A stretch of 64,000 nucleotides of DNA from Lepas anatifera. Its lineage: Eukaryota; Arthropoda; Thecostraca; Lepadidae. Positions within the stretch are counted from its first letter, which is position 1. Each line of letters starts with the position of its first letter. Both the position numbers and the translations under genes were made by a program. The stretch spans positions 51,001 to 115,000 of the forward strand of contig JAOTON010001818.1 in the NCBI GenBank assembly GCA_034440635.1. Reading direction: 5' to 3'. This document shows positions 10,397-24,440 of the stretch, one piece after another. The notes beneath the pieces are model-generated. The model worked only from the letters and a program-made list of their open reading frames with translations. It ran no database searches and was not told where the DNA came from.

Positions 10397-11362
10397 ACTG
10401 CCTGATTTGGCAGCACGTTGAGGATATGGTAGTATTTTGAAGGGTTTTGTTCAAGATAACTTTGATTTTGCTAGCATAAGGTAAAATGCAGCGTTTTGAT
10501 TGGGTAATTGAAACGTTTGAAACAGAATTCTGAAGGAGTTAGCATGAAGTTCATCGTGGATTTTCCTTGTTATAAAATCGCTTTAGAGACTAAAAACTGC
10601 ACCCAGAAGATGGCCTGATCAATTTTACATACCAAAAATAAAAAATATACCCTTAAGCACCACTTACATTTTCCCACTGGCCCGTGCCCCGAACCCCTGC
10701 AAACAGTCCCATTGGAATTACATGTTAAATTTTGCTGCCAAAAAACTGTTAGAACCAGAAATGGAACCTTCAAAACCCCCAGAATTTTAGAGAAGTATCT
10801 CATGTCTGCCCCTGGGATTTCCAAATATGGAGGCCAAGCACAGGGCTGTGAGAAAGTAAAGCTAGTAACAAAAACTGTGATGGTGTCGTTCATATGTTCC
10901 ACAAATCATATTTCCCCACGATCAGTTCTTCACCTTGTTCAATTCTTCCCTACAATCAATCTTTCCCCACGATCAATAATGCCTCTCGAAGGTTTTTCTT
11001 TCCATGGTAAAGTTTTCTAAGCGCGGTGAGCCAAGTGTTTATTGCCAACATACCTACCGAGTTATATCACCATACTGTGGGGATATAAGGACGCACTATA
11101 TCCCCGTTTATGAGGCGAAATAGGGCCTTATATCCCCATGTAGCGGTACACTGGGTGCAGTTTTTAGTCTCTAAAGCGCTTTTATAACAAGGAAAATCCA
11201 CGATGAACTTCATGCTAATTCCTTCAGAATTCTGTTTCAAACGTTTCAATTACCCAATCAAAACGCTGCATTTTACCTTATGCTAGCAAAATCAAAGTTA
11301 TCTTGAACAAAACCCTTCAAAATACTACCATATCCTCAACGTGCTGCCAAATCAGGCAGTCA
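10397..11362. mobile_element. Inverted-repeat DNA element with ~212-bp arms
   Basis: 10397-10607 and 11149-11362 are reverse complements with very few mismatches. The ends read CTGCCTGATTTGGCAGCACG and its complement. The 540-bp centre has no transposase. No clear target duplication was found; the right end overlaps the first bases of another element (AGGCAGTCAGCTGGC at 11356), so this may be a nested or composite insertion. Confidence 0.75.
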
Positions 11363-12262
11363 GCTGGCTGTCATGTCCGAGCCGTATCTATAGGAACCGT
11401 GGGAAATCCATGCATGGAACATTAGCCCTATTCATTGTTTGTGTGTGTTGGAAAGGTTGGGAAGGAAGGAAGGAAGAAAGCGGCTGCGGGGGCTTACCTA
11501 ATTGTTTCTGGAGAACTACCTAGGTATGTAAAACCAGACCCCGTTCAAGTTGTTTGGCAGCATTACGTCATCATGGCTGGAGAGGCACTACATTTACTAT
11601 GCAGGGCATTGGAGAAATTGCACTTTTTCGAAGCTCTAAATAACTTGTTTTAGAACTGTATCAACAAAACTTATATGGTTGAACAGAAAGCTAAAAGATT
11701 TTTATTTGTGAAACCATCAGACGTTTTGCAAAAACTCCAGTGAAGAATATTATTTTTACAAATTTTCCAGAGCGTGTCAAAATAAGGACATGTTCAGCAC
11801 TAACAGCTGTTTGCAGTAAGACTAATCTCGATTTTAATTGGCTGTTGATTTCTGACCTTTGATTGGCTGTTGGTGGTACCTGCAGCAGAAGACAATAAAC
11901 ACCGGTGATCTCTTGAGCGGAGGTAAATTTATTTCTCTCGGCTATTAGGTAGGCCTGAGTTGATCAAATAAATGCATGCCCTTTCAACAAATTCTTTGAA
12001 GTGTTATAATTTTTTCATTAGATTTACGTAAAATACGCTGCTCGCCGTTGAGATCAAGGTTACTGTCAAATGGGTGAAACAAGTTGATTTCGATTTATAC
12101 TAGATTGGTGCCAAATACGCCCAAACTTGGTATGTTTCAGCTGATCCTTCCAAAAACTTAGTAGAATCTCCTTTAACTTAGTAGGAAAGGGCGGTGACGT
12201 CATCATGGGAGGACTATATTTAGTAGGAAACTTGGTTGTACCCGTAGTTAAAGTACCCTGTG
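11356..12262. mobile_element. Dispersed element, copy 1 (second copy 62117-63180)
   Basis: The left terminus AGGCAGTCAGCTGGCTGTCA, followed by the words GTCCGAGCCGTATCTATAG, reappears inverted at 63947-64000. From 11452 to 12262 the sequence matches 62117-63180 in the same orientation at more than nine in ten positions, apart from an extra ~240 bp in the second copy. The inverted end at the window edge implies a DNA transposon about 2 kb long in its complete form; this copy lacks the right end. No transposase frame is seen. Confidence 0.65.
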
Positions 12263-12589
12263 TAAAACATTAATTGTCAGTTCCTTCATCCAGCGTATCA
12301 ACTCACATAATTCTTCATAAACAGTCAAAAACAGTCCTTAAGTCACATGGCAACTGCAAAAGTGATGTCAAATTGTTCCTGTGCTTTGGTCATGGATCAC
12401 GTACGACTGGATTGGAAGCTCCGCCCACTTTCCATTGTTATCAACGTACCCCATTGTTCGACGCGCCATCTATTGAGAGAAGTTGGTATGATAAGGACAG
12501 AGCGCACCGCCACTGCGGTGACCATATGGGCTCGAGGCGCTTTTTTCACTAAAAATATCAGTTACGTGGTTCAAAGGACAGAAATGATT

Positions 12590-12770
12590 AAATATTTTAT
12601 GGCACATGGTCAGATCCAAGGGTAAAGCGGCTAGTGCCTCATCTCGATCAAGCTCTCAGATTTCAGAGGATTCAATCCAAAGCCTGCATCAATGCACTGC
12701 CACATCACGGTTTTCTGCGCAACGGTCCGGGGGCCCAACGTTCAACCAACAGAGCTACCGGGGGCGGCAA
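12590..12770 (-). repeat. tRNA-derived SINE-like segment
   Basis: On the minus strand the segment starts GTAGCTCTGTTGGTTGAACG, a good pol III A box, and contains a B-box-like GGATTGAATCC about 75 bases later. That spacing is too long for a tRNA, so a SINE or tRNA-derived relic is the better reading. Confidence 0.4.
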
Positions 12771-12901
12771 TATCATTTCATTCTTCGATCTTAATGCCGC
12801 TTAAAGTTACTGTGATAATATAGTTGTGAATGAACCAATTATCTGAAACAGGAAGAGAACGAGACATATGGAAGAAACTCAAAACGTATTCAGCAATTTT
12901 G

Positions 12902-13868
<967 letters not shown>

Positions 13869-13952
13869 TATATACATATATCTTTCTTTTAAAAAAATGG
13901 GTGGTATTATTGGCAAGTCCAAATACAATCCCCGTGTTTCAATTGAGCGGAC

Positions 13953-14420
13953 GAGTCAGCGTCCCGAACAGGTGAGAGTCGGCGTCCCGAATAGGTGAGA
14001 GTCAGCGTCCCTAACAGGTGAAAGCGAGCGTCCTGGGCAGGTGAGAGCCAGCGTCCTGAACAGGTGAGAACCAGCATCCTAAGCAGGTTAGTGTCCCGAG
14101 CAGGCGGGAGTCAGCGTTCCGAGCAAGTGAGAGCTAGCATCCCGAGCAGGTGAGTCAGTGTACCGAGTAAGTGAGAGCCAGCGTCCCGAGCAGGTGAATT
14201 AGCGAGCGTCCTGGGCAGGTGAGAGGCAGCGTCCTGGGCAGGTGAGAGGCAGCGTCCTGGACAGGTGACTGCCACCAACCCGAGCATGCGAGAGCCAGCG
14301 TCCCGAGCGGATGAGACGTCGCCCCCAGCAGGTGAAAGGCAGCATCCTGAGCACCTGAGAGCCAGCATCCTGTGAGAGCCACCGTGCGAGCAAGTGAGAG
14401 CGAGCGTCTCAGTCAGGCTC
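13953..14420. repeat. 23-bp minisatellite containing repeated 5' splice-site consensus
   Basis: About 19 imperfect units near GAGAGCCAGCGTCCTGAGCA followed by GGT. Unit junctions read CAGGTGAGAG, which contains the metazoan 5' splice-site consensus CAG|GTGAG, in at least eight copies on the plus strand. Minus-strand frames (14111-14393) are by-products of the repeat. Confidence 0.85.
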
Positions 14421-18136
<3,716 letters not shown>

Positions 18137-18144
18137 CGCTTGAC

Positions 18145-18407
18145 CAGGGGCAGGGACAGTCGCCCCCCCCCTGAGGGCCCGAATGGCCCCCTGAGGACAC
18201 GAGCCGCGCTTCGCGCGGCTCACCCGCACTATGCTCTGTGGCCGAATTTGGCATTTTATACCTGACAGGGCTAGCTTAAGCCCTCTTCAGCACTCTATTC
18301 AGTAACAAGCAGGGCCCTTTTTACCCACCAAGGCCCTTTTGGCGCTGTCGCAGGGGCCCTTTTCGAGGCGCCGCCCCTCCCTGGGCGAAATCCTGGCTAC
18401 GCCCCTG
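18145..18407. mobile_element. hAT-like MITE with perfect 8-bp target duplication
   Basis: The 263-bp element begins CAGGGGCAGGGAC and ends CCTGGCTACGCCCCTG. The octamer CGCTTGAC directly abuts both ends (18137-18144 and 18408-18415). An 8-bp duplication with CAGGGG-type ends is the hAT superfamily signature. It has no transposase. An internal hairpin GAGCCGCGC/GCGCGGCTC lies near 18200-18220. Confidence 0.88.
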
Positions 18408-18638
18408 CGCTTGACTGTCTGTGTTTTAGTGTTCCTAGTGTTTATATTGTTGTTGATGTTTGTCGACACTTCTGGGTTCCCCCGGCGTAATTTAGGCGCG
18501 CCGCGTCGAGGGCGCCCGGCCTTCCCCTCGGGGTCCGGCCGTGTGACCTGAAATTCACATGTATGGTTTCAAATATTCTGCTAAAGAGCACATAACCCGT
18601 GACACTTCCACTTATATACAAGAAATGAACCATATAGG

Positions 18639-18720
18639 CAGGGTTGGCACTGCCCACTACCCACTGCCCGGGTTTTTTTTAATGGATAAAACCCACCCGG
18701 GTTTTTTCATAAATCATTTT
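18639..18720. repeat. Possible hAT terminus
   Basis: CAGGGTTGGCACTGCCCAC followed by CCCGGGTTTTTTT resembles hAT ends. A matching inverted motif, TTTTTTTCCAACCCTG, occurs at 31994-32009 beside another run of AAAACCC words, but the two are 13 kb apart and probably mark separate insertions. Confidence 0.3.
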
Positions 18721-19164
18721 CTAGATGCCCCTGAGTAAAAATTTCGTCTTTTTTTGCTGTTCACATCGCTTTTAAAGCTACTAAGCCTTGGTATGTGTAG
18801 AATATGCCAAAATTTGGCAGAATTGGTACAATATGTCACCTCGTACCACCCGCTTGAAAAGTGCATTTGGAAATTCTTGCCGTCTTTCCAGGAAAATCAT
18901 TCCTAAGAATCCACATGTCCAAATTGCACATTTTGCAACACAAATTTCTATCAGGTTTTTGCCACATGTAAAATTCGCTGGATAACACCAATACTGTCTC
19001 AGAATATGACGTAAGTTTTGATCTGTACCATGCATGGTTGGCAAAATACCGGAAAAACTAGGTCTATGCCAGCCAGTGGCTTAAACTGGTAAATACCGGT
19101 ATTTACAAGGAAAAAAGTGTTAAAAACTGGCAAAAAGTGGCAAGAACCATTAAACTGACAATGT

Positions 19165-19682
19165 AGTCCAGTCAAGTTAGCATTTACATGTCATAAAATT
19201 CTAGCCCCCCATAATAAACACAATTGTGTTCGCAATTGATAGGGGCGTAATATATCCAAAATCCGCAAAAATCTACCGAGCGGATATTTTATAACAGGGG
19301 TGCAAAGTCCACGTGCCAGAGAAAAACCAGATGTTTCAAAGTATAACGTTGAGGTGTGTCGAGCCTGCAACATCGTCCCAATGGCTATAATTTTTGGGAA
19401 GCAGGTACATAGGATACTGGTCAATTCAAACAACCTTAGCCGGCCGGTGGCCTACCCTCGGTTTGCACGTGCTGCACGTGCAAAGTCAAAATTTTACAAT
19501 TTTGTCCTTATTTACATTGCTTCCGTTAGTTCTCTTATCGATGTTTTTTGTCGGATTACTGTTTTTGGTTGTCATATCATTATGCAATATGTTCTAAAGA
19601 GACACATAAAAAATTAGATCTCTAACTGTAACGGTTTGCTGATGAAGAGCTTATTTGCCAGGACATGTCGGGATCCTTCACT
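19165..19682 (+). repeat. Inverted repeat, left arm (partner 23552-24083)
   Basis: 518 bp that match 23552-24083 in reverse complement at about nine in ten positions. The arm begins near GTCCAGTCAAGTTAGCATTT and ends at GGATCCTTCA. It contains GCACGTGCTGCACGTGC, itself palindromic. Frames of 80-130 codons occur in both arms but carry no domain. The arms may be ends of one ~4.9-kb element or two opposite copies of a family. Confidence 0.75.
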
Positions 19683-19911
19683 TTATGGATTGCGCATGCA
19701 ACACCCATTTTGAGGACAATTAAGCCTTAAAACCGTTTAATCCGGCTGCATAATTACGTGAGTTGGTTGCTTATTCATCACGTGTCTCATTCTGAAGTGG
19801 TTGGCAATGAAGTAAGAACCACTAGGCCAACAGGTTCCTGGTTTACTGTAATGATCGCTCCAATGTGAAGATATATTTTTTACGGTACCTTCAGGGTGGG
19901 GATTGATAATA

Positions 19912-21334
19912 GGGGTGTGACTTAGGACCAACTCTTTGATCACCCGGTTCAACAAAAAGATGTTTTAGTTCATTTCAAGACACTCTGCGTTTTTAGTTTC
20001 TCAAAATAACGCCGATAGACCCCCTTGTACATGTGGTCTGAAGTTTTCATGTTTTTGTCATAAAAATACCCACTGGACCCGCTGCGGTCAAACCATTACT
20101 GACTGAATACCAGTTATAGAGGCCTGGTTGCTTATGTTCGTGATTCTAAGACATCACACTGTATGGCAAACTATTGAACACTCATCAGTGTAACAGCCTC
20201 GCATTGCGATAGGAGCATACCTTGACTGTTCAGTACCACAGAGGAGCATAGCGTACTTCATACCATCATAGCAATCTGAAAAAATATTTCCAAACGTAAC
20301 ATTGCCAGTTGCAACTGCAATTGCAGTAAATCATAACGGGATAAATGTGAATCTTCAACATAGCGTAAGGGAGTCTATTTCATTTTCGGATAGCTGCTTA
20401 TTGTTTTCTGTCCTAAGCCGACTTCCACTAGCTTCTCTGGCCGGCTAACTCCTTAGAATAAGGAGTTAGCATCCAGGAAATGCTGCATTCTGCTTTGGTG
20501 AATGGTCCACCTGGCACTTGTTTGCAGGGGTGTCACCACGGGGGGGCCAGGGGGGCCTGCCCCCCCCCACTTTTTGGCCAAAAAGTTCCTGATCTTAGTC
20601 AAAATGGGAGAAAACCCGGACATTCTTGCATATAGTGCAATAGTGCATAATGCATTGCTTAAGTGCTTAACCTTCTCAGCAGTGGCGGATTCTTAATTTG
20701 GGGAGGGGGTGCTGGAGGGCTCGGGCAACCCCGAAATTGCTTCGGAGCAGTCTTCGGCTATACAGTTTCTATAGGTAGTCTGCAACCGAGGGGAGGGGAG
20801 GGGCTTGAGCCCCCAAGCCCTCTTGTATACGCTACTGTTTCTCAGGGTGCATATTAGTCATGCTTATAGGTGCATTTGCGGATACAGGTATGGCCAGTCT
20901 GACCATGGTCCTCAAAGCAGGCACGTTTTACCCACTTTTGAACGATTTCGACCAAATTTCTTTAAAAAAACACCGTTTTTACTTTTTAATCAAGGCTGGA
21001 ATCCCCCGACTCGTTTTATGCAGGCCCACCCTTCGATTGATGTTTACTATTTTGACATGTAGTAATATGTCTTCCAAGCGAATATTACGCAAGAAGAGGC
21101 CCCCAGAACTCGTCTCTGGGCAGTAACTGCTCGTCCTGCAGTAAAGCCACTTGCTAATTCCAGAGTCAATTCTTGAAAACTTCAGACACCATGTACAGGG
21201 GGTCTATCGAAGAAATGTATCCAAATTAAGGCCATATTTGAATAATGCGTACAACATAGCATATTTACAACATAGCATATTTTGGAACAGGGTGAATTTG
21301 GAAACCTCTGACTTTACATTTTAAGTCACACCCC
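19912..21334. mobile_element. TA-flanked inverted-repeat element (Tc1/mariner-like, non-autonomous)
   Basis: Termini GGGGTGTGACTTA and TAAGTCACACCCC are exact 13-bp inverted repeats, flanked by TA on both sides. A second inverted pair lies about 100-150 bp further in (20014-20055 and 21170-21214; GATAGACCCCC and GTCTGAAGTTTTCA shared). Outer and inner repeat pairs recall the IR/DR arrangement of some Tc1 elements. The interior includes a nested hAT-like MITE (20680-20837) and no transposase. Confidence 0.6.
20680..20837. mobile_element. hAT-like MITE, CAGTGGCGGA family
   Basis: The 158-bp element starts CAGTGGCGGATTC and ends TATACGCTACTG. Flanking octamers CTTCTCAG (20672-20679) and TTTCTCAG (20838-20845) match at seven of eight positions, consistent with a hAT duplication that has one substitution. 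It is nested in the TA-flanked element. Confidence 0.7.
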
Positions 21335-21345
21335 TATTGATAAGT

Positions 21346-22114
21346 TCCTATATAGCCCTGGCAGCTGAAGCGCCCTAAAACCCCGAGATTTATAAGTTCT
21401 GGATTATTATTTTGTAGCAGTAAATAGTAGAATTTGACGTGCCGGTGTGGTCCGGTTCGAGGCAGTTAGAGTCCCACGATGTGAGATGGGATACCTTCTC
21501 GTGATCTCGATCGTGGTACTAAGGATTTTTGGTAACAATTTGCTTTAATTTGAAAATTTAAATAAAAGTGATAATATTTGAAAAAGTAACAACCAAAGCA
21601 TTACTTAAAAATTACAAATTTAAAAGAATTTCACGATAACTTCATTAAATCGCTGTCAATTAAGGTTGGGACCTTTTGGTGGATAGTCTAAATCACGGAC
21701 ACATTGTTGGGCCTGTAAAATTAGAAGTCGGTTGATTTTGATTTATAAATTTGCTTTTTTCAACTGGTGACAATAATTCCCAACCATTGATCACACACAT
21801 CAGGTCACACATCAGGTCAGGTCAAGGTCACATAGTCAATATGCACATCAATCGATTCTTAGTAGCAATAAAAGTTGTATAAAAATAAAAAATTGTATCG
21901 TCATTTCCTGCACAGTTATTGATCCAAGTCGGAAAAAGAGACCACCAAATTGGGCGTCTGTACCCACAGTTATGTATCGGAAAAACATTGTAGTCGTAAT
22001 TGGTGTGTTTGCAAGAGGCTCGCTCTTTGTTATTCGCTATGGTTTTAGTGCTCGGGATAACGTGATGGAACCCTGCGTGAAAAGTGGTGGGCGGAGGGGG
22101 GACAACACATACTC
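21346..22114. other. AT-rich sequence without gene
   Basis: Nothing coding is supported. AGGTCA words cluster at 21800-21832 (CATCAGGTCACACATCAGG and AGGTCAAGGTCA), similar to the cluster at 15548-15606. Confidence 0.35.
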
Positions 22115-22122
22115 CGTCCTCC

Positions 22123-22289
22123 AAGGGCGTAGCCAAGGGGGGAGGCAGGGACAGCCCCGCCCCCTGAGGACACGATTAAGTAACAAGCAGGACACTTTTT
22201 ACCCATCAGGGCCCTTTTGGCACTGTCGCAGGGGCCCTTTTCGGGGCGCCGCCCCCGTCCCCCTGAGCGAAATTCTGGCTACGCCCCTG
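22123..22289. mobile_element. hAT-like MITE, CAGGGGCGTAGCCAGG family
   Basis: The 167-bp element begins CAAGGGCGTAGCCAAGG and ends TTCTGGCTACGCCCCTG. Flanking octamers CCGTCCTC (22115-22122) and TCGTCCTC (22290-22297) agree at seven of eight positions. The internal words GTAACAAGCAG and GGGCCCTTTTGGC are shared with the copy at 18145, so the two belong to one family. Confidence 0.8.
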
Positions 22290-23551
22290 TCGTCCTCTCC
22301 CAAGTGGGGGGACGCGTCTCCCCGTCCCCCAGCGGTGGGGTCCATGATTCTATACACGAAAAAGTATTAGGGAAGTCGTTTAATGAAAGCAATTGAATTT
22401 TTCACACATTCAAGGAACGAATTTTAGTGGCATGATTTCTTTTTATAAAATTCCCTTTGATGTATGGTGCAGTTTTTGTCTGGAATTAAGGGGAAAAACC
22501 ATCAAGAGAGAGAGGGGGAGAAAGAGCTTAGGCAATGAGCCAATTTTACAGAAACAGTATACAGGACCTAGCTATCGCCATACTGTAGCATACGTCAGAA
22601 TTTTTGGGTGATTTGCTTATATCATCAAAATATTTATATTGTAATGATCGTTTTGAGCTATAATGATGCGCCAACTGCTGGGATCATAAGACTTCTCAGA
22701 AGGGAATACGCTAGACTTGAGCATTGAAAGGTATTTTGATTTCACACGCTAATGTTGTCTGCTGCTAACACGTTTTCATTGAGAACTAGATTAAAAAGCG
22801 CGTGGTACATTATAAGCACTATCCTTTCAAAGACCGAGTCAACGGCATAGGTTTACACCCGTATCTCATTCTGGGTTTCTGGAAAAAATCTGAATACATG
22901 CTCAAAGTGTGTTGTTGAAATGTGCATGTCGGTTTTACCTCCCGAGAAGGTCATGATCCGGCTCGTGAAAAATGCTACCATCATACGGTTTCATATGGTA
23001 TTTATAGGCATTGCCCGAATTTTAGTGTATTCATTTTCTTACGAAAAACATCCACTCCCATGCGGCCCCGACCAGACCGGGACCCCCCACCCAACCCCCC
23101 TGGTTTGAAAAGAAATCTCCACCCCTGCTCATGGGTAACAGATTCAAGAAGAGTCCATGAAACAACGTGAGTCACGATGACAACCCTGCGGGAATGCAAA
23201 GCTCCATCACTTATAGCGAATACAATATGAAGTTTTATATACTTGCAATGTCAGCATACACCAAATGTTAGCATCCAAATTATTTCATCCAGTTAGTCCG
23301 TTCCGCCAATATATTAGCGGACATTATACTGTCCTAGAATATGACCCTAAAAGGAAGTTTCGTCCCATTTCATTTCGTTATAGCTCGAAAGTTGTAAAAA
23401 TCTATCCAGTTCGGAACTAAACCTGGAAAACATATCTCATCCCGTCCCATTCTATGCTGTTTTGAAATGTGTATCCCGTTTTCCACCCCATGCATATTTT
23501 TACGGCTTTGGCTGGCCCAAAAGCCCTTGTAGTATCAAGCATTCCCGAAAT
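22290..23551. other. No recognised gene
   Basis: AT-rich sequence between a MITE and the right inverted arm. Overlapping frames of 60-80 codons have no domain. Confidence 0.35.
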
Positions 23552-24083
23552 GAAGGATCCCGACATGTATCATCAGTTACGCTTCTCAGCAGCAAACCGT
23601 TACAGCTAGAGACCTAATTTTTGTGTGTCTCTTTAGCACATGTTGCATAATGAAATGACAACCAAAAACAGTAATCCGACAATAAACATCGATAAGGGAG
23701 CTAACGGAAGCAATGTAAATAAGGGCAAAATTGCAAAATTTTGACTTTGCACGTGCAGCACGTGCAAACCGAGGGTAGGCCACCGGCCGGCTAAGGTTGT
23801 TTGAATTGACCAGTACCCTATGTACCTGCTTCCCAAAAATTATAGCCATTGGGACGATGTTGCAGGCTCGACACACCACAACGTTATACTTTGAAACATC
23901 TTGGTTTTCTCTGGCACGTGGGCTTTGCACCCCTGTTATAAAATATCCGCTCGGTAGATTTTTGCGGATTTTGGATATGTTACGCCCCTATCAATTGCAA
24001 ACACAATGGTGTATCTTATGGTGGGGTCCGAATTTTATGACATGTTCCCATTATAAAAATGCTAACTTGACTGGACTAATGGT
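23552..24083 (-). repeat. Inverted repeat, right arm (partner 19165-19682)
   Basis: Reverse-complement match to the left arm, including the GCACGTGCAGCACGTGC palindrome and the GGATCC word at its inner edge. Sequence outside both arms differs. Confidence 0.75.
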
Positions 24084-24440
24084 AGACCCGAAAGACATTC
24101 TAAGGCCAAAGAGCAGTTGTAAATGTGACGCAATTGATGACATTGGCATGGTCTCTGGTCAAGACTGGTGTGTTAGCCGGTATTTTATTTTCTAGGCATC
24201 ATGGTTCAGAATGCTATGAACAACCAGCTTACACCAAAACTCTGGAAAATGTTAAAATGTCAGAAGTGATAAATTCTAATCCGTAGGTACCAGACGTACA
24301 TCACTGAAAACGTGGAAAGGTGAGATTAGAAAATCAGCTTGGTTTCAAACATTGCCAAATCCTACCTTTATTCTTCTTCAGTGACAGGAACTCAGGTTCC
24401 AATGTCTGAATATGCGTCCGCTTTGGGCCTTTGATATATT

